NCBI RefSeq assembly: GCF_016808095.1
Contig: NC_068977.1
Coordinates: forward strand, 30,653,364-30,717,363
Direction: 5' to 3'
DNA length: 64,000 nucleotides
Source of the DNA: Vigna angularis
Taxonomy: Eukaryota > Streptophyta > Magnoliopsida > Fabales > Fabaceae
Part shown: piece by piece, positions 12,201 through 27,589 of the stretch
Position numbering within the stretch: position 1 is the stretch's first letter
How the letters are laid out: each line of letters begins with the position of its first letter
Program-made: the position numbers and the translations under genes
Notes under the pieces: generated by a model
The model's input: the letters and a program-made list of their open reading frames with translations, nothing else
Database searches by the model: none
What the model was told of the DNA's origin: nothing

Positions 12201-12441
12201 ACTTACTGCCTCGGTTATAGGAAACCGAGGCATAAAGTCCTACGAAAAAAAAAATAAAAAAACCAAAAACTTTACTGCTTCGGTTATGGCTGAACCGAGG
12301 CCAAATCCTCTCTTTTTATGCCTCGGTTGTAACCGAGACCAAAAGTATTAGACTTTTTACCTCGCCTGGATATGCCTCGGTTCAGAAATCGCTGCCTATA
12401 GACAAAATTAACCGGTGCCATTTCCCCTGACTGTACTAGTG
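9289..12441 (+). mobile_element. CACTA (En/Spm) transposon, internally deleted, 3-bp TSD
   Basis: The left end is CACTAGTAAAAAAATGGG at 9289. The right end, read inverted from 12441, is CACTAGTACAGTCAGGGG. The flanks are AAC at 9286-9288 and AAC at 12442-12444, the 3-bp duplication expected for this superfamily. Subterminal regions (about 9340-9900 and 12040-12410) hold many short, often paired CCTCGGTT / AACCGAGG motifs, typical of transposase-binding subterminal repeats. The interior encodes a transposase-associated domain and the tail of a Ulp1-type protease, but the catalytic transposase is missing. At 3153 bp it is short for an autonomous CACTA element, so it is probably a deletion derivative. 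Confidence 0.93.
10949..11730 (+). CDS. CACTA-encoded fusion: transposase-associated domain joined to a Ulp1/C48 protease tail
   Basis: I read three exons, 10949-11371, 11460-11555 and 11635-11730, all joining in phase 0, giving 204 residues. Exon 1 starts MRTDRGWINLPRIS and has the pattern of the plant En/Spm transposase-associated domain: a CPCVNC cluster near residues 45-50, then HLICDGFIRSYTTWIWHGE near 63-81. Exon 2 contains GSYECGYYVMFWMM, which matches the catalytic-cysteine region of Ulp1-like C48 proteases. The protease His and Asp region and the Tnp2 transposase core are absent. A 20-bp direct repeat at 11266-11285 and 11309-11328 lies near the presumed deletion joint. A donor at 10210 and an acceptor ending at 10943 suggest a 5'-UTR intron. 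Function is doubtful; it may be a relic or a truncated regulator. Confidence 0.65.
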
Positions 12442-12444
12442 AAC

Positions 12445-14262
12445 TCTAAATTAATATTGAACATGTTCTTGAAAAGATTTCGATAGAATAATAAGCATTT
12501 TATTACCTAGTTATGATTAATCGAACTATTTTAAAATAGTATAAAAAAATCGTATAGTAATAATCACGTTAAGATGAACAACTTTAAGTCGATATCTCAT
12601 ATATTTAAAGACATCATATACCTCATTCATATGGTCCCAGATTTGAAAACAACGTAGGATGAAAAGTCTATGAATCATATTCTTTAATTACATATTGTTG
12701 AGTGTGCACCCTATTTTACTTTTTTATTAATATTGTTTTTTGTGTGTGTGTTTTTTGCACACTTTTCACGGCACGCTATGAAGAATATTATGTCGGACAT
12801 TATGGAAAATAAAAACTTGAGTGTTTGAAGAAGAACAAAGAATAAAACTATTTTGCTGAATTAACCTTAATATGTTTGTTTCTATGGGAAAGATGAAAAA
12901 GAAATGAAAATATTAGGTTCCATAATCTTCTTTCTAACATAATAATGATGGAAACAATAATCACGATTAAAAAACATGGACGTGATGATTTTTAAGGTCA
13001 TGTGGCTAAAAATTATTAGCCGTCATTCTCTCATTCCTGTTGGGCACAATGGAGAAACTGCCAACATAGAAGGAAGGCACAAACATGGAAATTAATTATC
13101 ATGCTTTCACATTATTCACATCTTCTATATACTTGTTTTCTCTCTATTCATGTGCATAATTCTTGAAAGGTAACTTTGCCTCACTATAATTTTCCGTGTG
13201 TAATTTTATTTTATTTGGGTTAAATTTTTAATTTTGACAATCCTTTTAATTTTCAATGTGTAATTTTATTTTCTAAAATAGATTGGAATTTTGATGAAAT
13301 TATCAAGCTTCCTTTACTTTTGGTCAACTAAACCCTAGATCTAAGAACATATAAATCAAGGCACCATAGAAATAATTTAATTAGTTAAATATGAAAATAA
13401 ATGCACCAAAAACTCAACATGGGATGAAATTATATTATGAGTTTTTAATATATGGAAACTACACTAGTTTAAAAGAAAGAGTAAAAAATAATTATGGATG
13501 AAAGTTAAAAAATACCAAAGTTATAATTTATTCTTGTATATTTTTTTAAAGTGTGAAAATTTGCATGATGATCTAGAGTTGTCTTAATTGGAGAAACTTT
13601 CTTGGAAGTTTTCTTTTGTCTAGTATGAGAATTGTGGTTTTGCATGTGCTTTGTTTTGTGCATTCCACTTAGAAAAATGGACTCTTTTGGAATGGGTCAA
13701 TATCAACATCAAGAGCATCTCTTTTTGATAGAATATGCAGAAAGCTTAGGCTGTCTTTCATACATTACACTACAAGATAAGGGTGAATAGGAAAAACACA
13801 AAACCTAAAAAAAAAAATCTAGATTCCAAGCATAAAGTTGGAAATGATGACAATGGACCCAAGTATCCAACTTAAGTAAAAAATATTAATTAGGGTTTCC
13901 TTTATCCCTTTCCATAGAATGTTAACTAATTAATAAGTAACATGCTAAAAAAAGAGGTTTTTATTATACTAGTTTATCATGCATGCCCATGCTAGGTAAA
14001 TCCATTAAAATAGCTTTAAAGTTTTAAAGAAAGTAGCTTTAAAAGCCAAATATTCTCTTATCTCTCACGAACTCCTTTGTACTATCACTACATGAAAACT
14101 ATAAATAAAAAAGTTTGTATTGATTAGTTTAAAAGAAACCCCTCTCAACAAAGTTAATCATTGTTCAATGAAGAACATGGTGCGTGACTTTAAATGAACT
14201 TATTTTAAAGAAATGAGAATTTCATTTGTTAGACTATCAAGAGAATTGGTTTAGATATTGTG

Positions 14263-14297
<35 letters not shown>

Positions 14298-14944
14298 TGA
14301 CAAAGATTAAAATTAATTACCATCTTAATCATATAATTTTTAATTAATAATTGAAAGAAACACACAAATATGTAAGCTTAAGCAAATACTCGATTTTAAG
14401 TGGGATAATTTGTATGTTCCCTCCTTTTTTTTGAGCTATAAAATAGTTTTTGAAAACTTAATTTTCGAAATAGGAAATATAAAAATGTGTAAATAGAAAA
14501 AGAACGAAAAACGGTGAAATATTATCATCAGTTACATAAAGCAACTCATGTGTTAGAGGCCAGCCTTATTTCTACACGGCCCAAGTTCCATAAAGGTGTT
14601 TCTTACTGCCATTGCTATTAGAACCCCTTTATTACTATTTGAAATCTCAATATGTTTGATGAAAATATCTTTAAAGAAACAAGATTTTACTCTGTTTTTC
14701 CTTTAAGAAAAAACAATGCAGCAGAAATAATTTTTTGATGTATTAACTTTAAAAAAAAAACATAATGGACAATATTAACATTAGAAAATAAGTTTCCATT
14801 GTGTTATGTTAACTTTTTTGAAAAGAAAAATTAACGGTTTTGTTTGTGTTAAACTAATTCCTTTTATAAAAGATAATTTAAAAAATTAATACATCAAAAA
14901 TTTGTTTATATGGTGTTATTTTTTAACGAAAACAAAGGTATTGA
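12445..14944. other. AT-rich intergenic stretch
   Basis: No gene is supported on either strand. An (AT)n run lies at 14267-14295. The remainder is low-complexity AT-rich sequence. Confidence 0.6.
14267..14295. repeat. (AT)n microsatellite
   Basis: About 14 uninterrupted AT units. Confidence 0.95.
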
Positions 14945-14949
14945 AAACT

Positions 14950-17413
14950 TGTAAAACTTCAAAGAATGGTATCTTAGGAATAGTAGTAGGTTAAAAATAG
15001 TGAAACTCGATTATTTTAATATTAAATGATTTATTTACAAATAGTTTTGTTATAAACAAGTTTTATTATTTTAAAATGTACTATCTTTAAAGAAAACACT
15101 TTTCTAGAGTTCTTTACATTCTCTTTAAGAGTTCTAACTCTTGAGTAATCTATTTGACGACCAAGAAGTTCCTATGAGACCACAATTGAGTAGTCTCTAT
15201 TTCTAACCAATTAGTTCTTGGTTTAGAGCAAGTAAGTTTCTACCTCTTTTTCCTTTAGTTCCCTGTTTATGATTATGCTTAGGAAACCCCGACGCATGTA
15301 TCATTGGTGTTCATTCCTTAGTTATTTGTCAATTTGTGGTCCTAGGGACTCTTTCCTACCACACTTTGGTGATTCGTAGATGTTTCTAGAGTTCTTTGTA
15401 CGGGAAGCAAAGGGTGTACGTTCTTAAAGCTCCGTAGTTTTAGTGTAAGGTAAGGGAAGCTAGAGTTTTCTTTAATTGATGTTTGTGGTGTAAGTTTGGT
15501 GTTTATATGTGTATTAAACTGATTTGGTATGATTTTTGTTTTTGTGCTAGTGTTAACTCATTTAAATGGGTGTATTTGAGTATTTGATGATGAAATGTTG
15601 ATGCGAGATATCTTTGATGATATTTTGGTCATGAATTATATGTGAATATGTTGTATTACTGATTGAAATGTGTGTTTTAAAGTTTATGGAATAAGGAGTT
15701 GAAAATGTAGGAGTTTGGTAGTTAAAATGAAGGTTTTGATATGCACTTTGGTGAGACAGTGTTTGGATGGAGAAATCTGGTATTGCAGGTCTGTTTATAT
15801 GTCATTTGAGGTTTGTAGCACCATGAGTTGGTATAAATTTGATAGGGAAATTGATATGGGTCAATGTGACGGTTTTAGAAGGTTTTAAGTTCAAATAAGG
15901 GGGTTTTGACATGTGAATTTTGATATAAGAGTTAGGAAGGAAAATCATAAGTTTGGGGGTTAGTTATTTGGTCTTTTATAAATGGTTTTGATGTTGAAAT
16001 GGGGGAAATTTGATGTAAGAGTGTTTGGTAGTTGATAGGTGGAGTTTAACTTGGTTTGAGCTAGTTTTTGGGGGTTTGGACTAATGAGATTTTGAATTTT
16101 GAATTCTATGTCTAAATGGTCATTTTGAGGAGTGTTAGTAAGTCATTTGTGACTTGTTGGAGTCCCTAAGTTGTTTAAAAATAAGCTATAATTTGTGGAA
16201 TTCAATTTGGGTCTCTAAAGTGAGGTTTTTATTAATTTTGGATTGAAATCTTGTGGTCAATCAATTTAAAATGAGTTTAGGTTGGTTTAGATATATTTGG
16301 TTAGGTCAATTTTAGTTTAGAATACAATCTAGGAGTGTTAGAAATTGGGAAAGATACATAGAATAGGTCATGAGTGGTTGATGGATGCAAATTCTATAGT
16401 TTGAATGTTGTATAATCATGCAGTCTAGATGAATGAGTGTATTTTAGCTGAGCGAGTAGAACACTTCTAGCTGAGAAAGTATAGTCACTGAGCGAGTAGA
16501 ACCCACTGTCTTTGTTTTCGCATAGCGAGCTTGGACGTTGAGCGACCAGTTCTGAACCTGTTTTGATTCTTTCTTTCTTTGTTTTCTTATATCTTTGAGC
16601 TATGCTTTGACTTTGAGGATGATGTAGAAGTATCTATTATATTATATGATGGTTTATTCTTGAGGTTATTTATATATTTGATGTATGATCATTGATTCTA
16701 TATGTTTGGATTCAATGTGAAAATGTATGGACATATGTATATGGTTTCAAATGATTTCAAGGTTTGGAAGGTGGGTTCCAGGGTGAAACTCCTTGGTGTG
16801 GTTCAAGTGTGTTATAATATGCATGTAACTCAGTCTTGGGAGTTTTTCTGACACTTTAATGGTCATACATTCTCATATAGAGAGGTTTGACATATGTGGT
16901 GAGAGTAGCAAGAGGTCTTAGTCTAGGTGCTTCCAGTATGACTTATGACGCGATACATACTAACCTTGTGATGTGAGGTAGGGAGAAACTCAATTGGTAA
17001 GGGCTTTGCAAAGCAGTAGTGGCCACCATAAGTGCATAACTCGCCATAGCTCGTCATTCATTCTAAGTTCGGACAATCCAAGTACTTGGTTTGATTAATA
17101 TTACACCTGATTCATGTATGAAATGTTTTAATTTTATGATGACTTGTTTTTTCATCTCGCTTACCCTTGCTTTTGTCTTTGGTTGTCTGTGTGTTTTCTC
17201 TTTTGTGATGATCACCTAAATAGTGTGAGCTTAAGGAGACAATCTTTTCAGTTATTCCGGCGTGAGGTGAGGGCGAAACAAATGAGTTGGTTGATGGATC
17301 TACAAGATAGATCTATTGTCTTTTTGTTGGTTTGTTTTCATCTAAGTGATTCTATTATCATATAAAAAATGTAATATTTCAGTAGTTTTATACTATTAAA
17401 ATGAAATGTTACA
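14950..17413 (+). mobile_element. Diverged solo LTR of the same family
   Basis: The 3' end is clear: AAATGAAATGTTACA at 17413. The 5' end is placed at TGTAAAAC (14950) because the segment GGTAAGGGAAGCTAG near 15450 lies about the same distance from the end as its counterpart in the inverted LTR at 47669-50247. The flanks AAACT (14945-14949) and AAATT (17414-17418) match at 4 of 5 bases, as expected for a decayed target duplication. The conserved block is at 16830-17070. Short GCTGAGCGAGTAGAAC motifs sit at 16430-16550. No coding region is present. Confidence 0.7.
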
Positions 17414-17418
17414 AAATT

Positions 17419-18383
17419 TGTTCGTTATATTGGTTTTTTTAAAAGAAATATAGCATGTATAAAACTTGTTTTTATTTAAATTGATATAAGGAAAATAAAT
17501 TTCTTCTTTTTTTCTTCAAAAAAATAAGTTACTTATTCAGTAAAATCATGTTTATGTCGGAAGTATTTTCAATTAAATACCAAAAGTTTGACTTTTCATT
17601 GGGAGTTTAAATAGTAACTTGGGGGTGTCAATGACTGGGATCATTTCTTAGGTGCTGTGCTTTGCTTCTAGATTGGGCAGCATGGCCTTATTTTTGTTTT
17701 CATAAGGCGGCTTCTTTTTGCACCTTCATATAATTTTTTTTTTTGGTTTTTTGAAATGTACAATCTAAAATATAAAAAAATATATTCAAAATTATACAAT
17801 CTGGAATATAAAATATTATGGGGGTGTAGGTGAAATTATGGAGGAGCAGAATGAAAAATGGCCTTGAAAAAATGTGTAAATAGATTTTGCTTCCTAATGT
17901 CACATGAAATATCACCTCTCATTTCTTATGATTAGCTTACGACAAATTCTTGAGTATACTATAGCTGAAACTCTACATGTTTCTGCACTAGTTATTGGCA
18001 CAAAACTGTAGTATTTACTGTGAGTTTAACTTATCGTGAAGTTAATGACTTTTACTGTACAAGTTCCTTATATATTTTTTGTTTTTGTCAAATGATGTCT
18101 GTATAAGAACTAACTTAGACATACATGATTGATCTACAGCAGAAAACCTCATTGGCCATCCCCATTTGAAATAGCTCAAGCACTAAGAATTATAAGTTTT
18201 TTCAATTAAGAATTTGCTTGTGTAGTGTTTTGTGGAATGATTTTACTTAATTAGACAGAGAAGAAGTGGAAGAAATTAAGTTTTGTGAGTTGAGTTGCAA
18301 GGAACAAAGCAAGATATGCCTTAAATTATCTCAGTGATATGTATTGTACATTAAGATTGGAGAAAAACATGAAGATGAATGGT
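17419..18383. other. Intergenic, downstream flank of LHCB5
   Basis: No coding signal is visible. The minus-strand gene to the right ends at 18384, so its 3' UTR and poly-A site probably lie in the right part of this stretch. Confidence 0.55.
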
Positions 18384-20672
<2,289 letters not shown>

Positions 20673-20753
20673 GCTTTGGAAGCCTCAAAAACTCAGATGA
20701 ATGTGTCACAAACAGAGGTAAAGGATGAAGGGTTAAGCGAATGCTGATGCAGA

Positions 20754-20763
20754 TACTATATGC
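20754..20763 (-). promoter_or_regulatory. Possible TATA box of LHCB5
   Basis: The minus strand reads CATATAGTA about 85 bases upstream of the LHCB5 ATG. Further upstream, the minus strand has a CCAAT core (about 20858-20864) and GATAA-type I-box cores (around 20920-20937), common in light-regulated photosynthesis promoters. This is inferred from motif and spacing only. Confidence 0.4.
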
Positions 20764-20999
20764 ATGGACTGGTGGATGTAAACGTGCCATGTCAGATTCA
20801 TCAACATGGAGTTTGATTGGTGTAGATGAGAGAATTGCAATCCAATGCAAGGATTTGATTGGTTAAGACTGATGTGTGAAGGATGATGATATCTCCTGAG
20901 CTGGAAGATTGCTTGGTTCTGGATAACATGTTTTATCCTGAAACCTCTTGGACCTTTTTCCATCAACCATTTGCATTTCCTAACCCACACAAGCAAGGT

Positions 21000-22920
21000 T
21001 TTTAGTTTTTTTTTTTTCTAAAGGTGACATTTTTATATTTATTTGACAGTCGTAAAATAGTAGTAAAAAAAAGTGAATTTTTATGTTTTTAGGAAAAAAA
21101 AAGAATAATGTTTGTGTCAAAATATATTTTTGTTTTTGTAATTATGTTCGGAGTCAGCAGAAATAAGGGCTACCAATTGAAAGAATTTGTTTTGTTTTGG
21201 GAGAATTCTGTGGGCGGAGTTGTATTTTGAAAGAAGAATCTGAGCAAGTGTGGTGTGTGGGCCACCAGATTTCGCAAAAGAAGATGTAGAAATACACAAC
21301 GCTTGCAACATTATGAGTGCTTCCAAGTTTATATCACGCAAAACAGCTTATGGTTCTTCTTCTATATGTAAAAGTTCATTTATCTTATATATTATTTTGG
21401 TTCTATTTTTGTTATTTGTTTAATTGAGTTATAATATTATTTTATTTTATTTTTGTCCATTTTATTCAATTGTCTTTCTTCTCTTTAAATAATTAACGAA
21501 ATACTGTGTTTATGGTTTTTTTATTTTAAAATAAATATCTACGGATTAATTTAACATCGTGTTTCAGTATAATATTGCAGTTAGTGTTTATATTCAATTT
21601 AATTTCTAAATTAATTAATTTTATTTGTTTCTAAAATTCACTTTAAACTAAATTTATTTTTCATATAAATATTATAATGATATTTTTATTAAATATTTCT
21701 AATTAAAGGTTATAATTGATTTAAAATTAGAATAAAAAATTAAAAATTGAAAACTAGATTTAAAATTTTAAAAAATTTAAAAATCACATAAAATATTAAA
21801 ATTCATGTCAACTATTAAATAAAAATATCATACAACATTATATTACTTGATTATAAAATAAAATTGTCAAATTTAAATATTTTTTTTTTTTTTTGTAAAA
21901 ATAACTATTTTTATATTTTATTTTCTTTGTTTTTTTACCATAATAATAATTACAATGATTTCTTTTAATATGATAAGGCGTTTTAATTTTGATTTTTATT
22001 TAATAATTTTTAAAAAATTTAAATCAATAGTATTAGCCTTTAATTTTAAATTTTATTTTTAATTTTAAACTAATTGTAACTCCAAATAAAAATATTTAAT
22101 AAATTTGTAAATTTTAATAAAAATATTATTATAATATTTATATAAAAATTAGATTTTGTTTTAAGAAATCAAATTGATTAATTTAAAAAAAAAACTGAAT
22201 GGAACTAAATATATAACTAAATTGAATATAAAACATTACATTCTACTTAATTGACATATAAATATATTTTAAATTAAAAAATAAAAATTAAAAAAAAGAA
22301 AACAAACTAAAAAATCAAGAACTGATACATATATTTAATAGACATTAGAAAAAAAATACTAAATTAAGTAAAAATAAGAAAAATTAAGACTAAATAAAAA
22401 AAATGAAGACTGTATTTAACAAACTAAAAGAAAAAACTATAAAAAAAAAAATCAATAGTGACAATTTAGATCAAGAAGACAATTTTATAGGTTACGAAGT
22501 CATTGCTAATAGTTAATCATTAATTAAATTGCATAAACTAGAATTTATTAAAAATTCATGACCTGTAAATTTCATAGTTTAAAAATTATTAAATGGGTCA
22601 TACTATCCACAACACACCAGTTCACTGTTTCAACCAGCCAGATCACCAATTCTCTCAAAATAACCGGTCCGAACAACCAGTTCGAACCAGCTATATAAAC
22701 CGGTTTTGCTGACACTGGTTGATCTCTACTACAGGAAATTGACCAAAACCTGTAAAAATTAGCTTACAGGGCCAAACTAATGCTGGTTACTTCGCAATAT
22801 TTTGACATTAAATTTCATACCCCAGTTAAACATTGGCAGAATTCAATAATAGCCCCGCTAAGTATTAATATGAAATTTTAGTATCTCGTGTACTTTTACG
22901 AGTCTGAATATGCAGAGTTT
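21000..22920. other. AT-rich intergenic stretch
   Basis: Very AT-rich with poly-A/T runs and no gene. A patch at 22610-22720 has repeated ACCGGTT / CCAGTTCGAACC palindromic motifs and may be a fragment of a small DNA transposon, but no ends were found. Confidence 0.55.
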
Positions 22921-23005
22921 GCCATGAATTAACATATAGAATGGAATATACTAATAGAGTTTTTTCTTTACACTTTATACAATTGTACTTAAATTGCTTC
23001 TTCCA

Positions 23006-26000
23006 TTATCTTCTCCACTTGTCAAATTCTTTTGATGTTGCCTTGATAAGCTTTTTAGTATTGATGACAAGGTCGTCCACAAGTGCAGTAATATCATCCC
23101 TGAAAATAACACGAAATATCCAAATGGCGTTAAAAATAAGATGAATTTTGAAAAGCAGCCAGAAGTCACGGAACAGTATCAGATGGACAAAAATCTTTCA
23201 TGCAATAAGATCTTTGAAGTTATGTTATGGTATATATGAAGAATAGCGAATAGAGCTCATTATAACCACACAGTATGACGATGTCGTCATTCATAAAAGT
23301 CGCGGAGTGCTATCATGTATATTAAACAAGATATTTTTTTGAAGAAGTATTAGTCAAATCATGTGAAGCGACAAGCCTTAAGAATTAATACTACTTGAAC
23401 AGCAAGGCTTCAAGATTTTCATACTACTAAAATTTTTTGTTAAAATTGGCAGCAAAAATCTTAAGAGTTTTATTTCAGGTTCTGGTGTTTTTCATCCGAG
23501 CAGTCAATGGGCCTGAATGTGCTAAGTTGCTAACATTTTTTTAGTGTTCCAAGCACCTATCTATCAATTTTTATATCAGGTTTTATTTTGAAACCAGATC
23601 AAATCAAGTCCATGGATTTTCTCAACGCCAGATCTAAACACCGATCTTCTTACAAAATTAGTAATCTCAAATTTAATAAATATGTAAATCTAAACATTCA
23701 TTGAGCAGCTAATTGACCGAACAAAATTATACACCAAAGTCTTCGCATTTTTTTCTGACATTAATTTATTCCTTCTTATACTTTCTATTCAAATTTGCAA
23801 AATTTATTTTAGAATAAATATCAAATAAAGGAATTTTATCTCTTTTGGCAATTAAAAGTATTGGCAAAGAAAATAGAAAGGATTTTCACCAATTATTAGT
23901 AAACTAATAGGATGAAATAATTTAACAGGGTTCAGACAGAATGATAATATCTACACAAAAAAAAAACAAATAATACGGATAGTTAGATGATTTACTTACT
24001 CAGAAATTATGCTTCTAGCTCCACGGAAAGGATTTCCAACATTAGAGTACTTCTTGTTCTCATCTTGTGCAATTCCTTTCCCCATACCATAGCCAAACCC
24101 CAAACCAACACCACATCCAGCACCAAATCCAAAGCCAACTTGTAAACCAGGAATTCCAGGGCCAAAACCCACTCCTGGAATCAAACAAATATTGTGTAAG
24201 ATTCTATGAAGCATAAAACAGTACAGGAAATATGTTCAAACTTAATGATTAAAACAAGAACAAATCAGTAAGCAACAGAAACTTCATCTCCTCACTACAA
24301 TAGGGCAAGGGATGGTCCTAATTATTAATAGCCGCATCCGAAGAGGCATGTGCAAGCCTAAAGCCATGTACAAAATAATCTACAGCAATGTTGAAACAAA
24401 AAGATGAAAAGTAGCACACTACCTCTCACTATTATGCTATTTTAGATTGTTAGGGATGTTTTCAGTTTTTCACCAATTCCACCGAGGAATAAAAAACCAT
24501 TGGTCAAAAGTTAACAAAGATTTGTCAGAAGGCATAAGGATGTCAACAAAGTGTATGGGTTATACCATAACGATCAAACCAACTACTGAGCACCAAAATT
24601 TACCAAAATCCTCCACAACTCTTATTTGGAAATTTAACTTAGACAGGTAATACAATAAAAAAGTGGATATTGTATTGCTAGAAACTGTAATTTACCAATG
24701 ACTTGCAACGCCTTAACGGCCATTTCTTCCAGTACCCCATAAACATCGATTCCTCCCGCCCCCGCCTTTTTCCTTCTGGAGTAATGGGTACATAATGTAG
24801 TGTTTACATTTCGTAAAGAAAAAGACTGAGTAGATTTGTATGGATGCAGAAAGCAGAGCGACCTTCCTTAGATAGTTGACTCAGTCATATTTGGCCCAAC
24901 AGAGGAGCAATAGCCCAAAACACAGTAAAACAATCACAATGTGCAACTGAGAAATTGTGGGAGAGCCCCCTTCCATTCATTTATAGCTTACACAAATTTA
25001 TTAATCCCAGTCCCACCAATGATTCCCAAGAATAGTCAGCCCATGCAAGAACTTAATGGCAACATCTCCAAGAAAAAAGTATAATTCCTATTTTAGTTCT
25101 TCCCTTTTCTCTCACTCCATCGCACAGATTTCTCTCCCGAATCTTTAATGGCTTCAAGTCATTACTTAGTAGTCAACAACCGAAAAATACCGCACCTTTT
25201 GAGATTTCAATCATTCCACTGCAAACTAGAATTCAAATGACAAAGAAAGGTCTATAAAGGTACAGAATGGTTTCTCTGTTCATTTTTTTGTTCCCCACTT
25301 GTATCTTGCTTTGGAGGCATCTTGTTCAATGCATCGTCAGACACTAAATGTGAACACAACTCCACTAGATATTCAAACCCTGGTTAACCGAATTGTGAAG
25401 AACTGGCCATTCCACCACACTCAACACCTTAGTATTTCTGGTTTTATTTCTAACTACAAACTTCACCTTTCTTTTTTACATTTTCTTTAGCACAGACCAG
25501 GCCTATCCTCCTAAGGAGGAAAATACTACTCATGCTAACTAAGACAAATATTAATGACAAAGTTCGTCCATTGAGTATTCAACAAAGTTACAAGTTGGGG
25601 GTTTAACTCGACATTTTATTCTTTCTTTTATAGAAAACCTTTTGCAACTTAAACTTCAACATAAAGTAAAAAAAAAAAAAAAAAAAACTGACAATGAAAA
25701 ACGATTTCTCAATCCAAACAGTCCTTTTCTTCGCCGAGTGATTAAAAAATGGGTTTAGACTAACTGATCTTTAAAAAAGAAAAAAAGGTTTTCTATAACG
25801 GTAACTTAACTTGCTAAAAAAAAGAACTAAAAAGATGACAATAAATAGTTTCTACAGATTAACTTAATAGACTATTTTTCATTTTTCTTCTTCTTATTTT
25901 CACGGGTAGAAAGACTTACGTAAAAGCTTGATGCCCTAACTTGATTTTGCAAATAAATTTTGACGATTCACATGCAAGAAAACTCAATGATTTTTCCTAT

Positions 26001-26204
26001 CGAAATATGGAAGCATCGAATAACAAGTATGCGAAATTGAAGCAAGTGAAGGGGAGGGTTGAGCAGCAAACCTCCGAGAAAGCCAGCGCCAAAACCAAGG
26101 CCGCAGCCGACGCCGATGCCAAAGGCGGGGCCCACCTTGCCGAATTGATCGGACTTGATCACCGGAAGTTTCCACAGCAAACCCTTGTTGTCATCGCCGT
26201 TCAT
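23006..26204 (-). CDS. Small glycine-rich membrane-type protein (TGD5-like composition)
   Basis: Three exons join in frame: 26072-26204, 24000-24174 and 23006-23099, giving 133 residues. The N-terminus MNGDDNKGLLWKLPVIKSDQ is polar. Residues about 26-78 are a hydrophobic glycine-rich stretch (GIGVGCGLGFGAGFLGG, then GFGFGAGCGVGLGFGYGMG) able to form membrane-spanning, GxxxG-packed helices. The C-terminus is charged (KKLIKATSKEFDKWRR). The repetitive GxGxGxGxG composition resembles TGD5, a chloroplast-envelope lipid-transfer factor, but I cannot confirm orthology and several unrelated small glycine-rich proteins look alike. Introns are long (1.9 kb and 0.9 kb) with consensus sites. A further coding-like segment at about 24697-24780 lies in intron 1. 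Confidence 0.72.
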
Positions 26205-27589
26205 CTTTAGCCGTTGCTATGTATCTGTTTTCAGTTTCTGTCGCAATCTGTGTGATAGAAAAGAGGGAGATAAAGGTCAATTTCTTTTCTATTTAAATCT
26301 CCAATGGTAAAAAATATTCTATTTCTGATTTTCTTACAAAAAAAGAGAGAAGAATTTTGAATGAAGTGTTAAAATAATTATTATTAACAAAAACAATGTA
26401 TCCTGAATATGTGTATGCATAACTTTTATTATATTAAAATAATATGGTTCTAAAAAATTTATTTTAAAAAAATAGTATTAAAATAATAGAATTGGAATAT
26501 ATAATTTTTATAAAAAAATATTAAAATAATATAGGCAGTAGCTATTTTTAAATAAAGAAGTTATGCAATTGTACTTTACTTAAAAGAAAAAAATTCAATT
26601 ATTTATTTTATTAAATAATAAGATTTTTTATTTATTAGAAAGTAAAACTACCTAATTAAAATATATATAGAAGGTGATTACTAAAAAAGAATTATCCTTG
26701 TATAGATAAAATTAATAAATTTATTATATTTTGATTTGAAACTATTGATATTGTAAAAGAATTAGTTAGTCTTAGATTCATTACTTTTCATGTTGAGATG
26801 TCAACCAATAATAAAATCAAGCCTTAATTATATTTTTAAGTTATAATTTTTGGATGAATATGATATTGGCTTTCAAAAATTAAAATTTAAACATTTTAGT
26901 TTCTCAAATTTAAAAAAATACAATTTAAGAATTTAATTACTAATTTTTTTTATTTTCTACATAATAAATTTAAATATTTAAAAATACATTTTTTAAACAA
27001 TGCGATTTTAATTTCTAATCACTAAATTTAAGAAACGAAATTTTTTTAAAATTACTTTTAAATAAGTAAAAATATATATTTATAAAATTTGAAAGAATAA
27101 AATAACTTTTTCTAATTACGGGAGACAAAAATTGCATCAATTCCAAAATTCAAGAGAAAAAAAAATAATAGTCTCCATCCATCTGCCAACTTTTTCATAC
27201 AAGGAACTACATATTTTTTGTATGTACAGAATAAATAAGTAAAATATAAAAGATAACAATCAATTTATTTATTTATTTTATTTTGATATAAATTTAAACC
27301 TTCATAGTTTGTTTTTTATAATGTTATGGTTTTTTATTGTGTTACTTGACTTATCATTATTTTTTGTATGAAATATTTACTGCAAATTTCAATTTTAATT
27401 ACTTTCAAAACTTCTCACCTTTCTTGGTCGAATTAATATTTACACTTCCATAATGACTTTGTTTCCAATGTTTAAAAAAAAATAAAAAACGTTCTATTTT
27501 TTTCTCTTGAATATAAACAAACTAACAAACTACTGTCTTTTCTTTTTAACTAAATTTTATATATTATTTCTTATAACTTTAGTAATTTT
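26205..27589. other. AT-rich intergenic stretch
   Basis: It includes the promoter side of the glycine-rich gene (26205-26300). The remainder is AT-rich with no coding signal. Confidence 0.55.
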
